Below, piece by piece: positions 16,057-25,883 of a stretch of DNA of 59,015 nucleotides. The position numbers and the translations under genes are program-made. The first letter of the stretch is position 1. Each line of letters begins with the position of its first letter. The notes beneath the pieces were generated by a model. It saw nothing but the letters and a program-made list of their open reading frames with translations, searched no databases and was not told the DNA's origin. This stretch comes from DASSNR01 sp036278935 (GTDB lineage Bacteria > Gemmatimonadota > Gemmatimonadetes > Gemmatimonadales > Gemmatimonadaceae). The DNA lies in the NCBI GenBank assembly GCA_036278935.1, contig DASUKA010000152.1:1-59015 (forward strand), written 5' to 3'.

Positions 16057-18081
16057 ATGCATCTCCCGGGTCGCGCCAGTCTCATCCATGCTTCGCTCGT
16101 GCTCTTTGCCCTGGCGCTGGTCGCGCGCGCCGCGCAGGTGCAGCTCGTGCAGGGCGACGTGTGGGCGCAGCGCGCGCACCGACAGCATTTCGCGGTGGAC
16201 GACCTGCCGGCGCCGCGGGGGGAGATTCTGGACGCCAACGGCACGCCGCTGGCCGAGAGCCGGGAGATGGTGCGCGTGAGCGTTGCCCCGCGGGAGCTGC
16301 GGAACCGCACCGCGACGGCTCACGCGCTGGCGGCGCTGGGCGTTGCGCCGCGCTGGATTGCGCGGGCCACGGATACGCACCGTGCGTGGGTGACGCTGCC
16401 CGGCGACTTCATGCCCGGTGCGGCGTCCACTCTTGGAAAGATGGATGGCGTGTACCTCGCGACAACGCTGCAACGCGTCTACACGCTCCGGCAGGCAACA
16501 CGGCGACTGGTAGGGCGGGTGAACGCGACTGGCGAGCCCCTGTACGGCATGGAGCTCGTGCTCGACTCCCTGCTGCGGGGACAGGCCGGACGCGCTACAC
16601 GCGAGCGCGACCCACGCGGTATGCGCTTCGCCCTCCCCGGTGACGCGTACGTTGCTCCAGTGCCGGGCGATGCCGTGGTGCTCACCATCAACCAGGCGCT
16701 GCAGGAGATCTCCCAGCGCGCCCTGGATGATGCGGTCACCCACACCGGCGCCGATGGCGGCGATATCGTGATCCTCGACCCGACCACCGGCGAGATCCGC
16801 GCGCTCGTGAGCAGTCGCAGCGATCCGCGCTCGGCGGGCCTCCCGGCGCTCACGCAGCCCTTTGAGCCCGGCTCCGTGATGAAGCCCTTCATGGCGGCCG
16901 CGCTGCTGGCGTTGGGCAAGGCGCGCCCCAGTGACACGGTGAACACCGAAGGCGGAACGTATACGGTTGCGGGACGTACCATTCACGACGTGGAGCGCAC
17001 CACGTCGCTCTCGCTGCGAGATGTGATCCGCTACTCGAGCAACATCGGCATCGCGAAGTTTGCCTCCCGCCTCTCGCCGCGTGAGGAATACGAGGCACTG
17101 CGCGACTTCGGGTTCGGCATGCCGACCGGGGTTCTTTACCCCGCGGAATCCGGCGGGATACTGCGTCCTCCATCGGAATGGTCCGCGCAGTCGCCGGCGT
17201 CGCTCGCCATGGGATACGAGATCAGCGTCACGCCGCTGCAGCTCGTCACCGCCTACGCGGCGTTCGCCAACGGCGGGGAGCTGGTGCAGCCCGCGCTCAT
17301 CAAGGAAGTGCGATCGCCTGACGGGACGGTGCGCTACCAGCATACGCGCCGCGTGGTACGCCGGGTGGTGAGCCCGCAGATCGCGCGCACCATGCGCGGG
17401 ATTCTCGAGGGCGTGGTGGAGGAGGGGACCGGCAAGCAGGCGGCACTCGGAAGCTATGTGGTGGCCGGGAAGACCGGGACCGCCCGGCGGGCCGTGCCGG
17501 GCCACGGGTACGAGCGCGGTCATTACACCGCGACCTTCGTGGGGCTCTTCCCGGCCGATCATCCGCAGTACGTCATCCTCGTGACGCTGCAGAACCCCTC
17601 CAACGGCTCCTTCTATGCCGGGGCCACGGCGGCCCCGATCCTCAAGCTCGTCCTGGAGTCGGCCATCGCCGCGCGCGATGCGGCGCTCAACCGGGGGGAG
17701 CTCGCCGCGAGTGCCTCGTTTGCCGAGGCGGTGAGTGGCGCGACGACCCGGGCGTCCGCGCAGGGCCCTTCCGCTCCCGCTACAGCTTCGGCCACGAGCG
17801 ACACGACCTCTCGTCATCCGATCGCCGTGCCGCCCGTGATCGCACCGGAGCGCAGCTACACGGTTACGCTGCCCATGCGAAAGCCCACCGCGCCGCCGGT
17901 TCGCGCGGCGCACGCCGTGCCGAGCGTGCAGGGCCTTACCCTGCGTCAGGCAGTGCAGGCGCTTCACCAGGCCGGCTTTCGCGTGCGGCTGACCGGCCTC
18001 GGCGCCCCGGCGAGCACGGTGCCGGTCGCAGGCGCCGTGATACCGGCGGGCTCCCTCGTGCAGCTGGCGACCACGCCATGA
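16057..18081 (+). CDS. ftsI: Septal penicillin-binding protein (FtsI/PBP3) with PASTA domain
   Basis: A 674-aa class B PBP, the septal peptidoglycan transpeptidase. It has an N-terminal signal anchor (about residues 9-28), the dimerisation domain starting at PAPRGEILDANG, and a transpeptidase domain with the active-site SVMK (273-276), SSN (326-328) and KTGT (471-474). After a Ser/Ala/Pro-rich linker (about 560-615), a C-terminal PASTA domain (about 620-674, VPSVQGLTLRQAVQAL) is present, which binds peptidoglycan-like ligands in other proteins. The start is contiguous with the ftsL stop and the end overlaps murE by ATGA. It works with FtsW, encoded 5.4 kb downstream in the same cluster. Confidence 0.95.
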   Translation: MHLPGRASLIHASLVLFALALVARAAQVQLVQGDVWAQRAHRQHFAVDDLPAPRGEILDANGTPLAESREMVRVSVAPRELRNRTATAHALAALGVAPRWIARATDTHRAWVTLPGDFMPGAASTLGKMDGVYLATTLQRVYTLRQATRRLVGRVNATGEPLYGMELVLDSLLRGQAGRATRERDPRGMRFALPGDAYVAPVPGDAVVLTINQALQEISQRALDDAVTHTGADGGDIVILDPTTGEIRALVSSRSDPRSAGLPALTQPFEPGSVMKPFMAAALLALGKARPSDTVNTEGGTYTVAGRTIHDVERTTSLSLRDVIRYSSNIGIAKFASRLSPREEYEALRDFGFGMPTGVLYPAESGGILRPPSEWSAQSPASLAMGYEISVTPLQLVTAYAAFANGGELVQPALIKEVRSPDGTVRYQHTRRVVRRVVSPQIARTMRGILEGVVEEGTGKQAALGSYVVAGKTGTARRAVPGHGYERGHYTATFVGLFPADHPQYVILVTLQNPSNGSFYAGATAAPILKLVLESAIAARDAALNRGELAASASFAEAVSGATTRASAQGPSAPATASATSDTTSRHPIAVPPVIAPERSYTVTLPMRKPTAPPVRAAHAVPSVQGLTLRQAVQALHQAGFRVRLTGLGAPASTVPVAGAVIPAGSLVQLATTP

Positions 18082-19541
18082 GCGGCATCTCCACGACCGT
18101 GGTGGCCGAAGCGTTGCAACGCGCGGGACTGCTGACACTCACGCGCGGTACCATTCCAGCGCAGGTGAGTGACATCACCGACGACAGTCGCGCCGTGATG
18201 CCCGGCGCGCTCTTCATTGCCGTGCGCGGCTCGGAGCGCGATGGCCACGACTATCTCGCCCAGGCGGCCGAACGCGGCGCGGTGGCCGCGCTCGTCGAGG
18301 ACGCGGGGCGCACCGCGCTTCCGTCGCTCGTCGTGCGCGACGGGCGGCGCGCGGCGGCGATCGCAGCGGCGGCGGCATTCGGCGAGCCAGCCGGGGCATT
18401 GCGGCTGGTTGCCGTGACCGGCACGAACGGCAAGACGACCATCGTCGGGCTGCTGCGACATCTCCTCAATGAGGCGCGTGCGCCGAGTGCCTCCATCGGA
18501 ACGCTCGGCGTGCTGCTGGGCGATGGCGCGCCGCTCGACGGCGGAGCGGGCCTCACGACGCCGGGACCGGTGGAATTGCAGCGCGTCCTGCGTGCGCTCG
18601 TTGACGCGGGCGTCCGGTGTGTGGCCATGGAGGTATCCTCGCACAGCCTCGACCAGCGGCGCGTGGAGGGATTGACCTTTGAGGCGGCCGTCTTTACCAA
18701 CCTCACGCGCGATCATCTGGACTATCATAAGACCATGGAGGCGTACTTCGCCGCGAAGGCTCGTCTGGTGTCGCATCTCTCGCCGTGCGGAGCCGCTATC
18801 GTGAATGCGGACGATCCCGCGTGGTGCCAGTTGCCCGCCGCCCCGCGAACGGTCACGTTCGGACTGTCCGAGCCCGCGCAGGTGCGGGCGCTGGGCGTGC
18901 GCTTCCTGCCAGGCGGCAGCGAGTGGATGCTCGAGATGGGCGGCGAGCGGCACTTCGTGCACTTTCCGCTGCTGGGAGCGTTCAACGTCTCCAACGCGCT
19001 CGGCGCCGCAGCGGCAGCCTGGCAGCTGGGCCTTGCGCCGAGCGTGATTGCCCAACGACTGGAACGCTCGCCACAGATCCCGGGCCGCCTTGAGGTAGTG
19101 CACCAGCGGCCGGCGGTGCTGCGCGATTACTCGCATACGCCGGATTCGCTGGAGCGGGCTATCCAGGCGGTGCGTCCCTTTGCGGCGCGGCGCCTGCTGG
19201 TGGTGGTGGGCTGCGGCGGCGACCGCGATCCCGGCAAGCGCCCGCTCATGGGGGCCATCGCGGGCCGCCTGGCCGACTTGACCATCATCACGAGCGACAA
19301 CCCGCGCACCGAAGATCCCGAGCGCATTCTGGATGACATCGAGGCGGGAATGCACGGCGTGCCGCACGAGCGGATCGAAGACCGGCGCGCCGCGATTGCA
19401 CGGGCGATCGAGCTCGCGCAGCCGGATGATGTGATTCTGCTGGCGGGCAAGGGACACGAGACCTATCAGATTCGCGGCACCACGAAGTATCCGTTCGACG
19501 AGCGCGCGATCGTTGCGGAGCTCACCGGGAGCACGCCGTGA
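18078..19541 (+). CDS. murE: UDP-MurNAc-L-Ala-D-Glu:meso-DAP ligase
   Basis: A 487-aa Mur ligase that adds the third peptide residue to the peptidoglycan precursor in the cytoplasm. TGTNGKTT (114-121) is the ATP-binding loop; FTNLTRDHLDYHKTMEAYFAAKARL is the central domain signature. DNPR at 407-410 is the residue pattern that in characterised MurE enzymes selects meso-diaminopimelate over lysine, so the wall is predicted to be of the DAP type. GKGHETYQ follows. The ATG overlaps ftsI (ATGA) and the stop overlaps the murF GTG (GTGA), implying translational coupling. Confidence 0.96.
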   Translation: MSGISTTVVAEALQRAGLLTLTRGTIPAQVSDITDDSRAVMPGALFIAVRGSERDGHDYLAQAAERGAVAALVEDAGRTALPSLVVRDGRRAAAIAAAAAFGEPAGALRLVAVTGTNGKTTIVGLLRHLLNEARAPSASIGTLGVLLGDGAPLDGGAGLTTPGPVELQRVLRALVDAGVRCVAMEVSSHSLDQRRVEGLTFEAAVFTNLTRDHLDYHKTMEAYFAAKARLVSHLSPCGAAIVNADDPAWCQLPAAPRTVTFGLSEPAQVRALGVRFLPGGSEWMLEMGGERHFVHFPLLGAFNVSNALGAAAAAWQLGLAPSVIAQRLERSPQIPGRLEVVHQRPAVLRDYSHTPDSLERAIQAVRPFAARRLLVVVGCGGDRDPGKRPLMGAIAGRLADLTIITSDNPRTEDPERILDDIEAGMHGVPHERIEDRRAAIARAIELAQPDDVILLAGKGHETYQIRGTTKYPFDERAIVAELTGSTP

Positions 19542-20917
19542 GCGCACCGTTCTGGACGCTGAGCCGCGTGGGAGCCGCGCTCACCAGCTGGGCGCGCGAA
19601 ACCGGCGTATGCGGCGCGATCCCGAGGGGCGAGCAGACGATCCGCGCCATCTCGACGGACACACGTGCCATTGGCGAGGGCGACGCCTTCGTGGCGCTGG
19701 CTGGTGAGCACTTCGACGCGCACGACTTCCTGGCCGGTGCCGTAGAGTGCGGGGCGTGCGCCTTGGTGGTGTCCCGGGCGGAGGCGGCTGCGGGGCTCGG
19801 TGTTCCCGTCTTTCAGGTACGCGACACGCGCGCGGCACTCGGCGCGCTCGCGAACTATCACCGGCGCGCGTGGAACGGGCCGGTGATTGGCGTGGGCGGC
19901 TCCAACGGCAAGACGACCACGAAGGAGCTCGTGAAGGCGGCACTCTCGTCGGTGCTCGAGGTGCACGCCACGTTCGGCAATCACAACAACCTCATCGGCG
20001 TCCCGCTCACGCTGCTGGCACTTCCCGAGCACGCGGACGTCGCGGTGGTCGAGATGGGAATGAATGCACCCGGCGAGATGGCGCAGCTCCGCGCCATTGC
20101 GGAGCCCACCATCGCGCTGCTCACCGGCGTAGCGGAGGAGCACCTGGAGGGACTGGGAAGCATGGAGGCGGTGATGCGCGAAGAGACGGCACTCTTCGAG
20201 AACGCCACCCTGGCCATCGTGCCCGCCGATCAGCCGGAGGTGGTGCGCATTGCCCGTGCGCGCGCATCGCGTGTAGTGACGGTGGGGCTCGAGGCGGGCG
20301 ACGTGCGTGCCGACGCGTGGGGTGTGGGTGCGGAAGCGCGGGGGTGGATCCGGATGGGCGACGTGACCATTCAGCCTCCGGTGCGCGGCGCGCACACGCT
20401 CCGGAACCTGATGCTCGCGCTCGCGGCCGCGCGTGAATGCGCTGTCAGCGTGGCCGACGCCGCGCGCGGCATCGAACGGATGACGCCGCCCTCCATGCGC
20501 ACGAGCTGGGAGCCGCTGGGGCGCGCCATTCTCATCAACGACGCCTACAACGCGAGCCCGTCATCGATGCGCGCGGCGATCGACATGCTCGACGGTCTCC
20601 GCGATGGTCGGCCACGAGTGGCGGTGCTGGGCACCATGCGGGAGCTGGGTGTGCATTCGGCGCGGTTGCATGCGGAGTTGGCGCAACGCGCCGTGCGCTC
20701 CTCCATCGACCTGCTGGCCGGCGTGGGAGAGATGGGCGCCGCGTTGCGGGCGGAGGCCGGCGCCGATGCGCGCGTGCTGGCCGCCACGGACATCGAGGAT
20801 CTCTGGCCCGTACTGGAGCCGCGGCTCACGGCGGATGCCGTGATCCTCCTCAAGGCCTCGCGCGGCGTACGGCTCGAGCGCCTCGTTCCCCTTCTCACTG
20901 CCTGGGCGAACCGCTAG
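19538..20917 (+). CDS. murF: UDP-MurNAc-tripeptide:D-Ala-D-Ala ligase
   Basis: A 459-aa Mur ligase that attaches D-Ala-D-Ala to complete the UDP-MurNAc-pentapeptide. The ATP loop reads GGSNGKTTTKEL (120-131), a Ser replacing the more common Thr; FGNHNNLIGVPLTLL and VVEMGMNAPGEM are typical MurF blocks, and INDAYNASPSSMRAAI is the C-terminal motif. It starts at GTG 19538, inside the murE stop (GTGA), and its TAG shares a base with the GTG of mraY (TAGTG). D-Ala for this step can come from Alr encoded at 46427; ddl is not in the window. Confidence 0.95.
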   Translation: MSAPFWTLSRVGAALTSWARETGVCGAIPRGEQTIRAISTDTRAIGEGDAFVALAGEHFDAHDFLAGAVECGACALVVSRAEAAAGLGVPVFQVRDTRAALGALANYHRRAWNGPVIGVGGSNGKTTTKELVKAALSSVLEVHATFGNHNNLIGVPLTLLALPEHADVAVVEMGMNAPGEMAQLRAIAEPTIALLTGVAEEHLEGLGSMEAVMREETALFENATLAIVPADQPEVVRIARARASRVVTVGLEAGDVRADAWGVGAEARGWIRMGDVTIQPPVRGAHTLRNLMLALAAARECAVSVADAARGIERMTPPSMRTSWEPLGRAILINDAYNASPSSMRAAIDMLDGLRDGRPRVAVLGTMRELGVHSARLHAELAQRAVRSSIDLLAGVGEMGAALRAEAGADARVLAATDIEDLWPVLEPRLTADAVILLKASRGVRLERLVPLLTAWANR

Positions 20918-22050
20918 TGCTCTACCACCTGCTCACACCGCTCACCAAATACTGGAGCGTTTTCAACCTCTTCACCTACATCACCTTTCGCGCGGTGGGG
21001 GCCGCGGTCACCGCGCTCGTCGTAGCCTTTCTGGTGGGCCCCGCGGTGCTGCGCCGGCTGCGTGCTCTCAAGGTGCGGCAGGTTGTGCGCGCCGGCACGC
21101 CCGACTCGCACCTGGGTAAGTGCGATACGCCGACCATGGGCGGCATCATCATCCTGATCGCATCGGTGGTGCCCACGCTGCTCTGGGCGCGGCTCACGCG
21201 GCCGTATGTCTGGATTACGCTCTTCGTGATGGTGTGGATGGGGGCGATCGGCTTCCTGGACGATTACCTGAAGCTCAAGCAGAAGCGGGAGGGGCGGAAA
21301 AACGAGGGGCTGGTGGAGCGATACAAGCTGGCGGGGCAGCTTTCGCTGGGCGTGCTGCTCGGCCTCTATCTCTGGCAGTTTCCCATCTCCGCGCTTCCGG
21401 GTGCCTCCACCACGCTCCCGTTCTACAAGTACGTGCTCGTGGTGCCGGTATTTGCATGGCTATACGTGCCATGGGTGGCACTGGTGCTCACGGGGAGCAG
21501 CAACGCCGTGAATCTTACCGATGGGCTTGATGGGCTGGCCGCTGGGCTGGGCGCCATCGCGGCTGCCACGTTCGCGCTATTCGCGTACGTCATCGGTCGC
21601 GTGGATACGAGCCTGTACCTGCACATCTACTACCTGCGCGGCGCCGGCGAGCTGACGGTCTTCTGCTCAGCGCTCTTCGGCGCGCTCATCGGCTTCCTCT
21701 GGTACAATACCTATCCGGCGCAGGTGTTCATGGGCGATACCGGATCGCTCGCGCTGGGCGGTGCGCTCGGGGCGGTGGCCATTCTGCTCAAGTCGGAATT
21801 TCTGCTGCTGCTGGTGGGCGGCGTGTTCGTGGCGGAGACCATATCGGTGATCGTGCAGCGCACGGTGTTCAAGCACCGGCGGCGCCGCTTTGGAGTGGAG
21901 TACGCGCGGGCACACCGGGCGTTCCTGCGTGCCCCGATCCATCATCACTTCGAGGTGAAGGGATGGCAGGAGCCGCAAGTCGTGGTGCGGTTCTGGATTC
22001 TGGGGATCCTGTGCGCGTTCATCGCACTCACCACGCTCAAGGTGCGATGA
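20917..22050 (+). CDS. mraY: Phospho-MurNAc-pentapeptide translocase
   Basis: A 377-aa polytopic inner-membrane enzyme that transfers phospho-MurNAc-pentapeptide to undecaprenyl phosphate to make lipid I. Signatures: TPTMGGIIIL (the first catalytic loop), GFLDDYLKLKQ (aspartate pair), NLTDGLDGLAAG, GDTGSLALGG and APIHHHFE near the C-terminus. About ten hydrophobic segments are visible. The start is GTG 20917, which overlaps the murF TAG; a longer open frame that begins at 20437 is murF read in another frame. The stop overlaps the murD ATG. Confidence 0.96.
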   Translation: MLYHLLTPLTKYWSVFNLFTYITFRAVGAAVTALVVAFLVGPAVLRRLRALKVRQVVRAGTPDSHLGKCDTPTMGGIIILIASVVPTLLWARLTRPYVWITLFVMVWMGAIGFLDDYLKLKQKREGRKNEGLVERYKLAGQLSLGVLLGLYLWQFPISALPGASTTLPFYKYVLVVPVFAWLYVPWVALVLTGSSNAVNLTDGLDGLAAGLGAIAAATFALFAYVIGRVDTSLYLHIYYLRGAGELTVFCSALFGALIGFLWYNTYPAQVFMGDTGSLALGGALGAVAILLKSEFLLLLVGGVFVAETISVIVQRTVFKHRRRRFGVEYARAHRAFLRAPIHHHFEVKGWQEPQVVVRFWILGILCAFIALTTLKVR

Positions 22051-23516
22051 TCCCCGAACGGTGGGCTGGCGGTGAGATCGCCATCGTCGGGATTGGCAAG
22101 AGCGGTCACGCCGCCGCGCTACTCTTCGCCCACGCAGGCGCGGGGGCGCGCGTGTATGCGTCCGATGCCGGGACATCTGACGAGGTGGCGGATGCCGCTC
22201 GTTCGCTGCGCGCGGTCGGTGTGCACGTGGATGTTGGCCGCCACGATCTCGAGCGTATCGCGCGCGCGGCTGTCGTCGTGGCGAGTCCTGGTATCGCACC
22301 CTTGGCGCCGCCGCTCGAGCGCGCGCGCGCGGCCGGTGTGCCTGTAGTGGGCGAGGTGGAAGTCGCTCTGCATTTTCTTCCCGGCACCCGCTATATCGCC
22401 ATCACGGGCACCAACGGGAAAACGACCACCACCGCGCTCACCGGCGCGCTGCTGTGCGCGCTGGGATACGATGCGGTGGTAGCGGGGAACATCGGCACTC
22501 CGCTGGCCACGGTCGCCCTGGGCCGGCGGCATCCGCGCTGGGTGGCGCTCGAGATGTCCTCCTTCCAGCTGCACGATACGCCGAGTCTTGATCCCGCCGT
22601 CGGCGTGCTCACCAACCTCAGCCCCGACCACCTGGATCGGTATGAGAACGTGGACGCGTACTACGCGGACAAGGCGTTGATGTTTCGCAATGCGAGCGCG
22701 GCCTCGCGCTGGGTGGTGAACTACAACGACCTCGGCGCCATGAAGATGATCGCGCGCGTGCGCGGCGAGCACCATTATTTTGGCACCTTCGGTACGGAGT
22801 CCGGCCTGCACAACCTCCAGCTGGCCGACATGTGCTACGTTCGCGGAGAACGCGGCGGCGCAGCCGCTGAGGAGGGGACGGATGCCCAAGGCACGCAGCC
22901 TGGCTCACACGCCGGCGAGCTGCGTTGGCATGGCCGGCATGTGCTCTACCGGGAGGAGTTGCCCCTGCTGGGTGACCATAATGTGGAGAACGCCATGGCC
23001 GCCACGCTCGCAGTGCTCGTGGCCGAGGGCGATCAGGCGGAGCGGCCGGAGGCGCTGGAGCGCATCGCGCAGGCGCTGCGCTCGTTCCGGCCGCTCCGCC
23101 ACAGGCTGGAGATTGTGGGAGAGTTTGACGGCGTGCTGTGGATCAACGACTCCAAGGCCACCAACGTGAGTGCGGCGCGCGTGGCCATCCAGGGGATGAC
23201 GCGCCCCACGATCGTGCTGCTCGGCGGACGGCACAAGGGCGAGCCCTATACCGCGCTGGCCGAGCCACTTCGACAGCACGCTCGCGCCGTGCTCGCGTAC
23301 GGGGAGTCCGCGCCGCTGATCGAGCGGGACCTGGCGGATGTGTTGCCTCTGGAGCGCTTGGGCACGGACTTCGAGGCGGTGGTGGCCCGCGCGCGTTCCC
23401 TCGCGCGACCTGGCGATGCCGTATTGCTGGCGCCCGCCTGCTCGAGCTTCGATATGTTCGCGAACTACGAGGAGCGCGGAGCGACGTTCGCTCGACTCGC
23501 GGCGGCGGGAGCGTGA
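22047..23516 (+). CDS. murD: UDP-MurNAc-L-Ala:D-Glu ligase
   Basis: A 489-aa Mur ligase that adds D-glutamate to UDP-MurNAc-L-Ala. The N-terminal IAIVGIGKSG (11-20) binds the UDP part, TGTNGKTTTT (120-129) is the ATP loop, and LTNLSPDHLDRYENVDAYYADK is the central signature; WINDSKATN and LLGGRHKGEPY belong to the C-terminal domain. Compared with typical MurD (about 440-450 aa) it is longer, because of an insertion around residues 255-305 rich in Gly, Ala and Glu (GERGGAAAEEGTDAQG). It begins by ATGA overlap with mraY and ends by TGATG overlap with ftsW. Confidence 0.95.
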   Translation: MIPERWAGGEIAIVGIGKSGHAAALLFAHAGAGARVYASDAGTSDEVADAARSLRAVGVHVDVGRHDLERIARAAVVVASPGIAPLAPPLERARAAGVPVVGEVEVALHFLPGTRYIAITGTNGKTTTTALTGALLCALGYDAVVAGNIGTPLATVALGRRHPRWVALEMSSFQLHDTPSLDPAVGVLTNLSPDHLDRYENVDAYYADKALMFRNASAASRWVVNYNDLGAMKMIARVRGEHHYFGTFGTESGLHNLQLADMCYVRGERGGAAAEEGTDAQGTQPGSHAGELRWHGRHVLYREELPLLGDHNVENAMAATLAVLVAEGDQAERPEALERIAQALRSFRPLRHRLEIVGEFDGVLWINDSKATNVSAARVAIQGMTRPTIVLLGGRHKGEPYTALAEPLRQHARAVLAYGESAPLIERDLADVLPLERLGTDFEAVVARARSLARPGDAVLLAPACSSFDMFANYEERGATFARLAAAGA

Positions 23517-24745
23517 TGGCGCGCGCGCGTCGGGACACGAAGCGTGAGCGCGGGGGCCGCCGCGCTGCGCCCTCGTCCACGCGGAGCATCCGCGAACGGT
23601 GGCGCATGGGGGTGCACGCGCGGGCGATGGTCATCGTCACGGCAGTGCTGCTGGCGTTCGGCCTGGCCGTGCTGTACAGCGCCAGCGCGGTGCTGGCGCT
23701 GCGGGAAGGACACGACAGCATGTACTACTTGTTGCGCCAGGTCAGCGGCGTGGCGTTGGGCGTCTTCGTGTTCGCTTTCGCGGCCAAGTGCGACGCCGAG
23801 CGATGGCGAACATGGGCGTGGCCACTCATGGCAGCCAGTCTCGTGCTTCTGCTCATCACCATACTTCCGTTCACCACGGCTATCGCGCCGCGGGTGAACG
23901 GCTCCAGGCGGTGGGTCAGGCTGGGCTTCCTCTTCCAGTCGTCGGAGCTGGGCAAGCTCGCCGTGGTCACGTGGACGGCCATGCTCATCGTGAAGAAGGG
24001 GGACATGCTGCGCCGGCTCACCAAGGGGCTGCTCCCCTTTCTCCTGGTGGTTGGCGTGCTCGATGTGCTGGTGATTCTCGAGCCAGACCTCTCGACCGCC
24101 ATGATGTACACGCTCATCATGGCGCTGGTGCTCTTTGCTGGCGGCGTGCGCATTGGACACGTCGTGGTGCTGGGCATTCTGGCGGTGCCGCTGCTCTGGC
24201 ACGAGGTGGAGCGGGTGCAGTACGCGCTGCTCCGCATGACCGCCTTTCTGGATCCCGGTTCCGCTCCCATGCAGGCGAGCTACCAGCTCCGGCAATCACT
24301 CATCGCGGTGGGCTCCGGCGGATTGTTCGGCGTGGGCTTTGGCCAGGGCCGCCAGCAGAACGGCTTTCTCCCCTTTCCGTACAACGACTTCATTGCCAGC
24401 AACATCGGCGAGGAGTGGGGCTTCCTCGGCCTGCTCGCGCTCACGCTCTTCTTTGCTGTGTATGCCTACCTGGGCTTTCGCATCGCGAAGCACGCGCGTA
24501 CGCCCTTCCAGCGCCTGGTCGCCATTGGTCTCACGGTCACCGTCGTGATCACCGCGTACCTGCACATCGGCGTGGTGATCGGCCTGCTGCCCACCACGGG
24601 ACTCACCCTTCCGTTCATCTCCTACGGCCGGTCGAATCTGGTACTGTCGTTGTTGATGACGGGCATTCTGGTGAACATCGGGAGTAAGCGCGAGAAGGTG
24701 GTGGGGGCGGACGCGACCAACCCGCTGCTCGCCGCGCGCGGATGA
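23516..24745 (+). CDS. ftsW: FtsW septal lipid II polymerase (SEDS family)
   Basis: A 409-aa polytopic membrane protein of the SEDS family, the glycan polymerase partner of FtsI. A basic cytoplasmic N-terminus (RARRDTKRERGGRR) precedes about ten membrane helices. Signatures: LYSASAVLA, NGSRRWVRLGFLFQSSELGKLA, ILEPDLSTAM (region of the catalytic aspartate) and GLLPTTGLTLPFISYG. The ATG shares its A with the murD TGA (TGATG), and the stop overlaps murG (ATGA). The same reading frame is open far upstream inside murD but that part is not coding. Position before murG identifies it as FtsW and not RodA. Confidence 0.95.
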   Translation: MARARRDTKRERGGRRAAPSSTRSIRERWRMGVHARAMVIVTAVLLAFGLAVLYSASAVLALREGHDSMYYLLRQVSGVALGVFVFAFAAKCDAERWRTWAWPLMAASLVLLLITILPFTTAIAPRVNGSRRWVRLGFLFQSSELGKLAVVTWTAMLIVKKGDMLRRLTKGLLPFLLVVGVLDVLVILEPDLSTAMMYTLIMALVLFAGGVRIGHVVVLGILAVPLLWHEVERVQYALLRMTAFLDPGSAPMQASYQLRQSLIAVGSGGLFGVGFGQGRQQNGFLPFPYNDFIASNIGEEWGFLGLLALTLFFAVYAYLGFRIAKHARTPFQRLVAIGLTVTVVITAYLHIGVVIGLLPTTGLTLPFISYGRSNLVLSLLMTGILVNIGSKREKVVGADATNPLLAARG

Positions 24746-25857
24746 GAATTCTGTTCGCGGGCGGCGGCACGGGCGGGCATCTCTACCCGGGGCTCGCCAT
24801 CGCGCGGGCGCTGGTGCGACTGGATCCCGCGGTCACGCCGTTCTTCGTTGGCGCACGGCGCGGCATCGAGCGTGAGGTCCTTCCCGGCAGCGGCTTCCCA
24901 TTCGAGTTGCTCGATCTGCATCCGCTCTACCGCGCTCAGCCCTGGCACAACTGGAAGACGGTGCGCGGGGCGACGGGCGCATGGCACCGGCTGGGGTCGC
25001 TCGTGCGTGCCGACCGTCCCGTCGCGGTCGTGGGCACCGGCGGCTATGCGGCCGGCGTCGCCCTGGGCTACGCCGCCAGACATCACATTCCAATCTTCGT
25101 TCAGGAGCAGAACAGCGTTCCCGGCCTCACCACGCGATTCTTCAGTCGCTACGCACGCGAAGTCTTCCTTGGCTATCCCGAAGCTGAGCACTACATGCGG
25201 CACGGGCGCGGTACGGTGTTCGTGGATAGTGGGAACCCCATCGAGCCGCCGCCCGTACCGCTGCCCTCGCGCGAAGCGGCGCGCGCGCGGTGGGGCATCC
25301 CGGAAGGCGGCGGCCACGTGCTGCTCATTTACGGCGGCAGTCAGGGCTCGCGCGCGCTGAACCAGGTGGTGGATGCCTGGGTCGCGCGCGGGGTGCCAAG
25401 CGGCCTCTACGTGATCTGGGCGACGGGGCGCGCACACTACGACGCGTTCGCGCACCGGGATGGCGGCCAGGTGCGCGTGCGGCCGTACCTCTCGCCGATA
25501 GCGGAGGCGTACGCCGCGAGCGACCTCGCACTTACCCGAGCGGGCGCGATGACGACGGCTGAACTGCTGGCGTGGGGAATTCCGCCGGTGCTGGTGCCAC
25601 TCCCCACCGCGGCGGCGGATCATCAGACGGCGAATGCGGTAGCGCTCGAACGCGCGGGGGCGGCCGTGAACGTGCCGCAGGCGTCGCTCACACCGGAGCG
25701 GCTCGGCGCGACCGTGCAGGAGCTGATGGCCGCGCCCGAACGGCTGGCGCGCATGCGGGCAGCGGGTGCGCAGCGGGCGCAGCCGCACGCAGCGGAGGCC
25801 ATCGCGCGGCGGATACTCGAGGCGTGCGCGCCTACGGCTGCCGCGGCCGATCTGTAA
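24742..25857 (+). CDS. murG: Lipid II synthase (UDP-GlcNAc:lipid I GlcNAc transferase)
   Basis: A 371-aa GT28 enzyme that adds GlcNAc to lipid I at the inner face of the membrane. FAGGGTGGHLYPGLAIA (5-21) is the glycine-rich acceptor loop; VGTGGYAAGV, GGSQGSRALN (donor loop) and TRAGAMTTAELLAWGIPPVLVPLP are conserved MurG blocks, followed by DHQTANA. It overlaps ftsW by ATGA. It is the last plus-strand gene before a convergent FTR1 gene, 26 bp away, which interrupts the usual murG-murC order. Confidence 0.96.
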   Translation: MRILFAGGGTGGHLYPGLAIARALVRLDPAVTPFFVGARRGIEREVLPGSGFPFELLDLHPLYRAQPWHNWKTVRGATGAWHRLGSLVRADRPVAVVGTGGYAAGVALGYAARHHIPIFVQEQNSVPGLTTRFFSRYAREVFLGYPEAEHYMRHGRGTVFVDSGNPIEPPPVPLPSREAARARWGIPEGGGHVLLIYGGSQGSRALNQVVDAWVARGVPSGLYVIWATGRAHYDAFAHRDGGQVRVRPYLSPIAEAYAASDLALTRAGAMTTAELLAWGIPPVLVPLPTAAADHQTANAVALERAGAAVNVPQASLTPERLGATVQELMAAPERLARMRAAGAQRAQPHAAEAIARRILEACAPTAAAADL

Positions 25858-25883
25858 CGCACGCGGACGCGCCTACGGACGGT

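Noticed and set aside
15646..18138. An 830-codon open frame on the minus strand opposite rsmH, ftsL and ftsI
   Set aside because: It is complementary to three well-recognised genes, is rich in Arg, His and Gly with no motif, and reflects the lack of stop codons in high-GC DNA.
17964..19547. A 527-codon minus-strand open frame opposite murE
   Set aside because: Antisense of a conserved Mur ligase with no recognisable domain.
19466..20395. Minus-strand open frame opposite murF
   Set aside because: No motifs, antisense to a conserved gene with intact ATP-binding loop.
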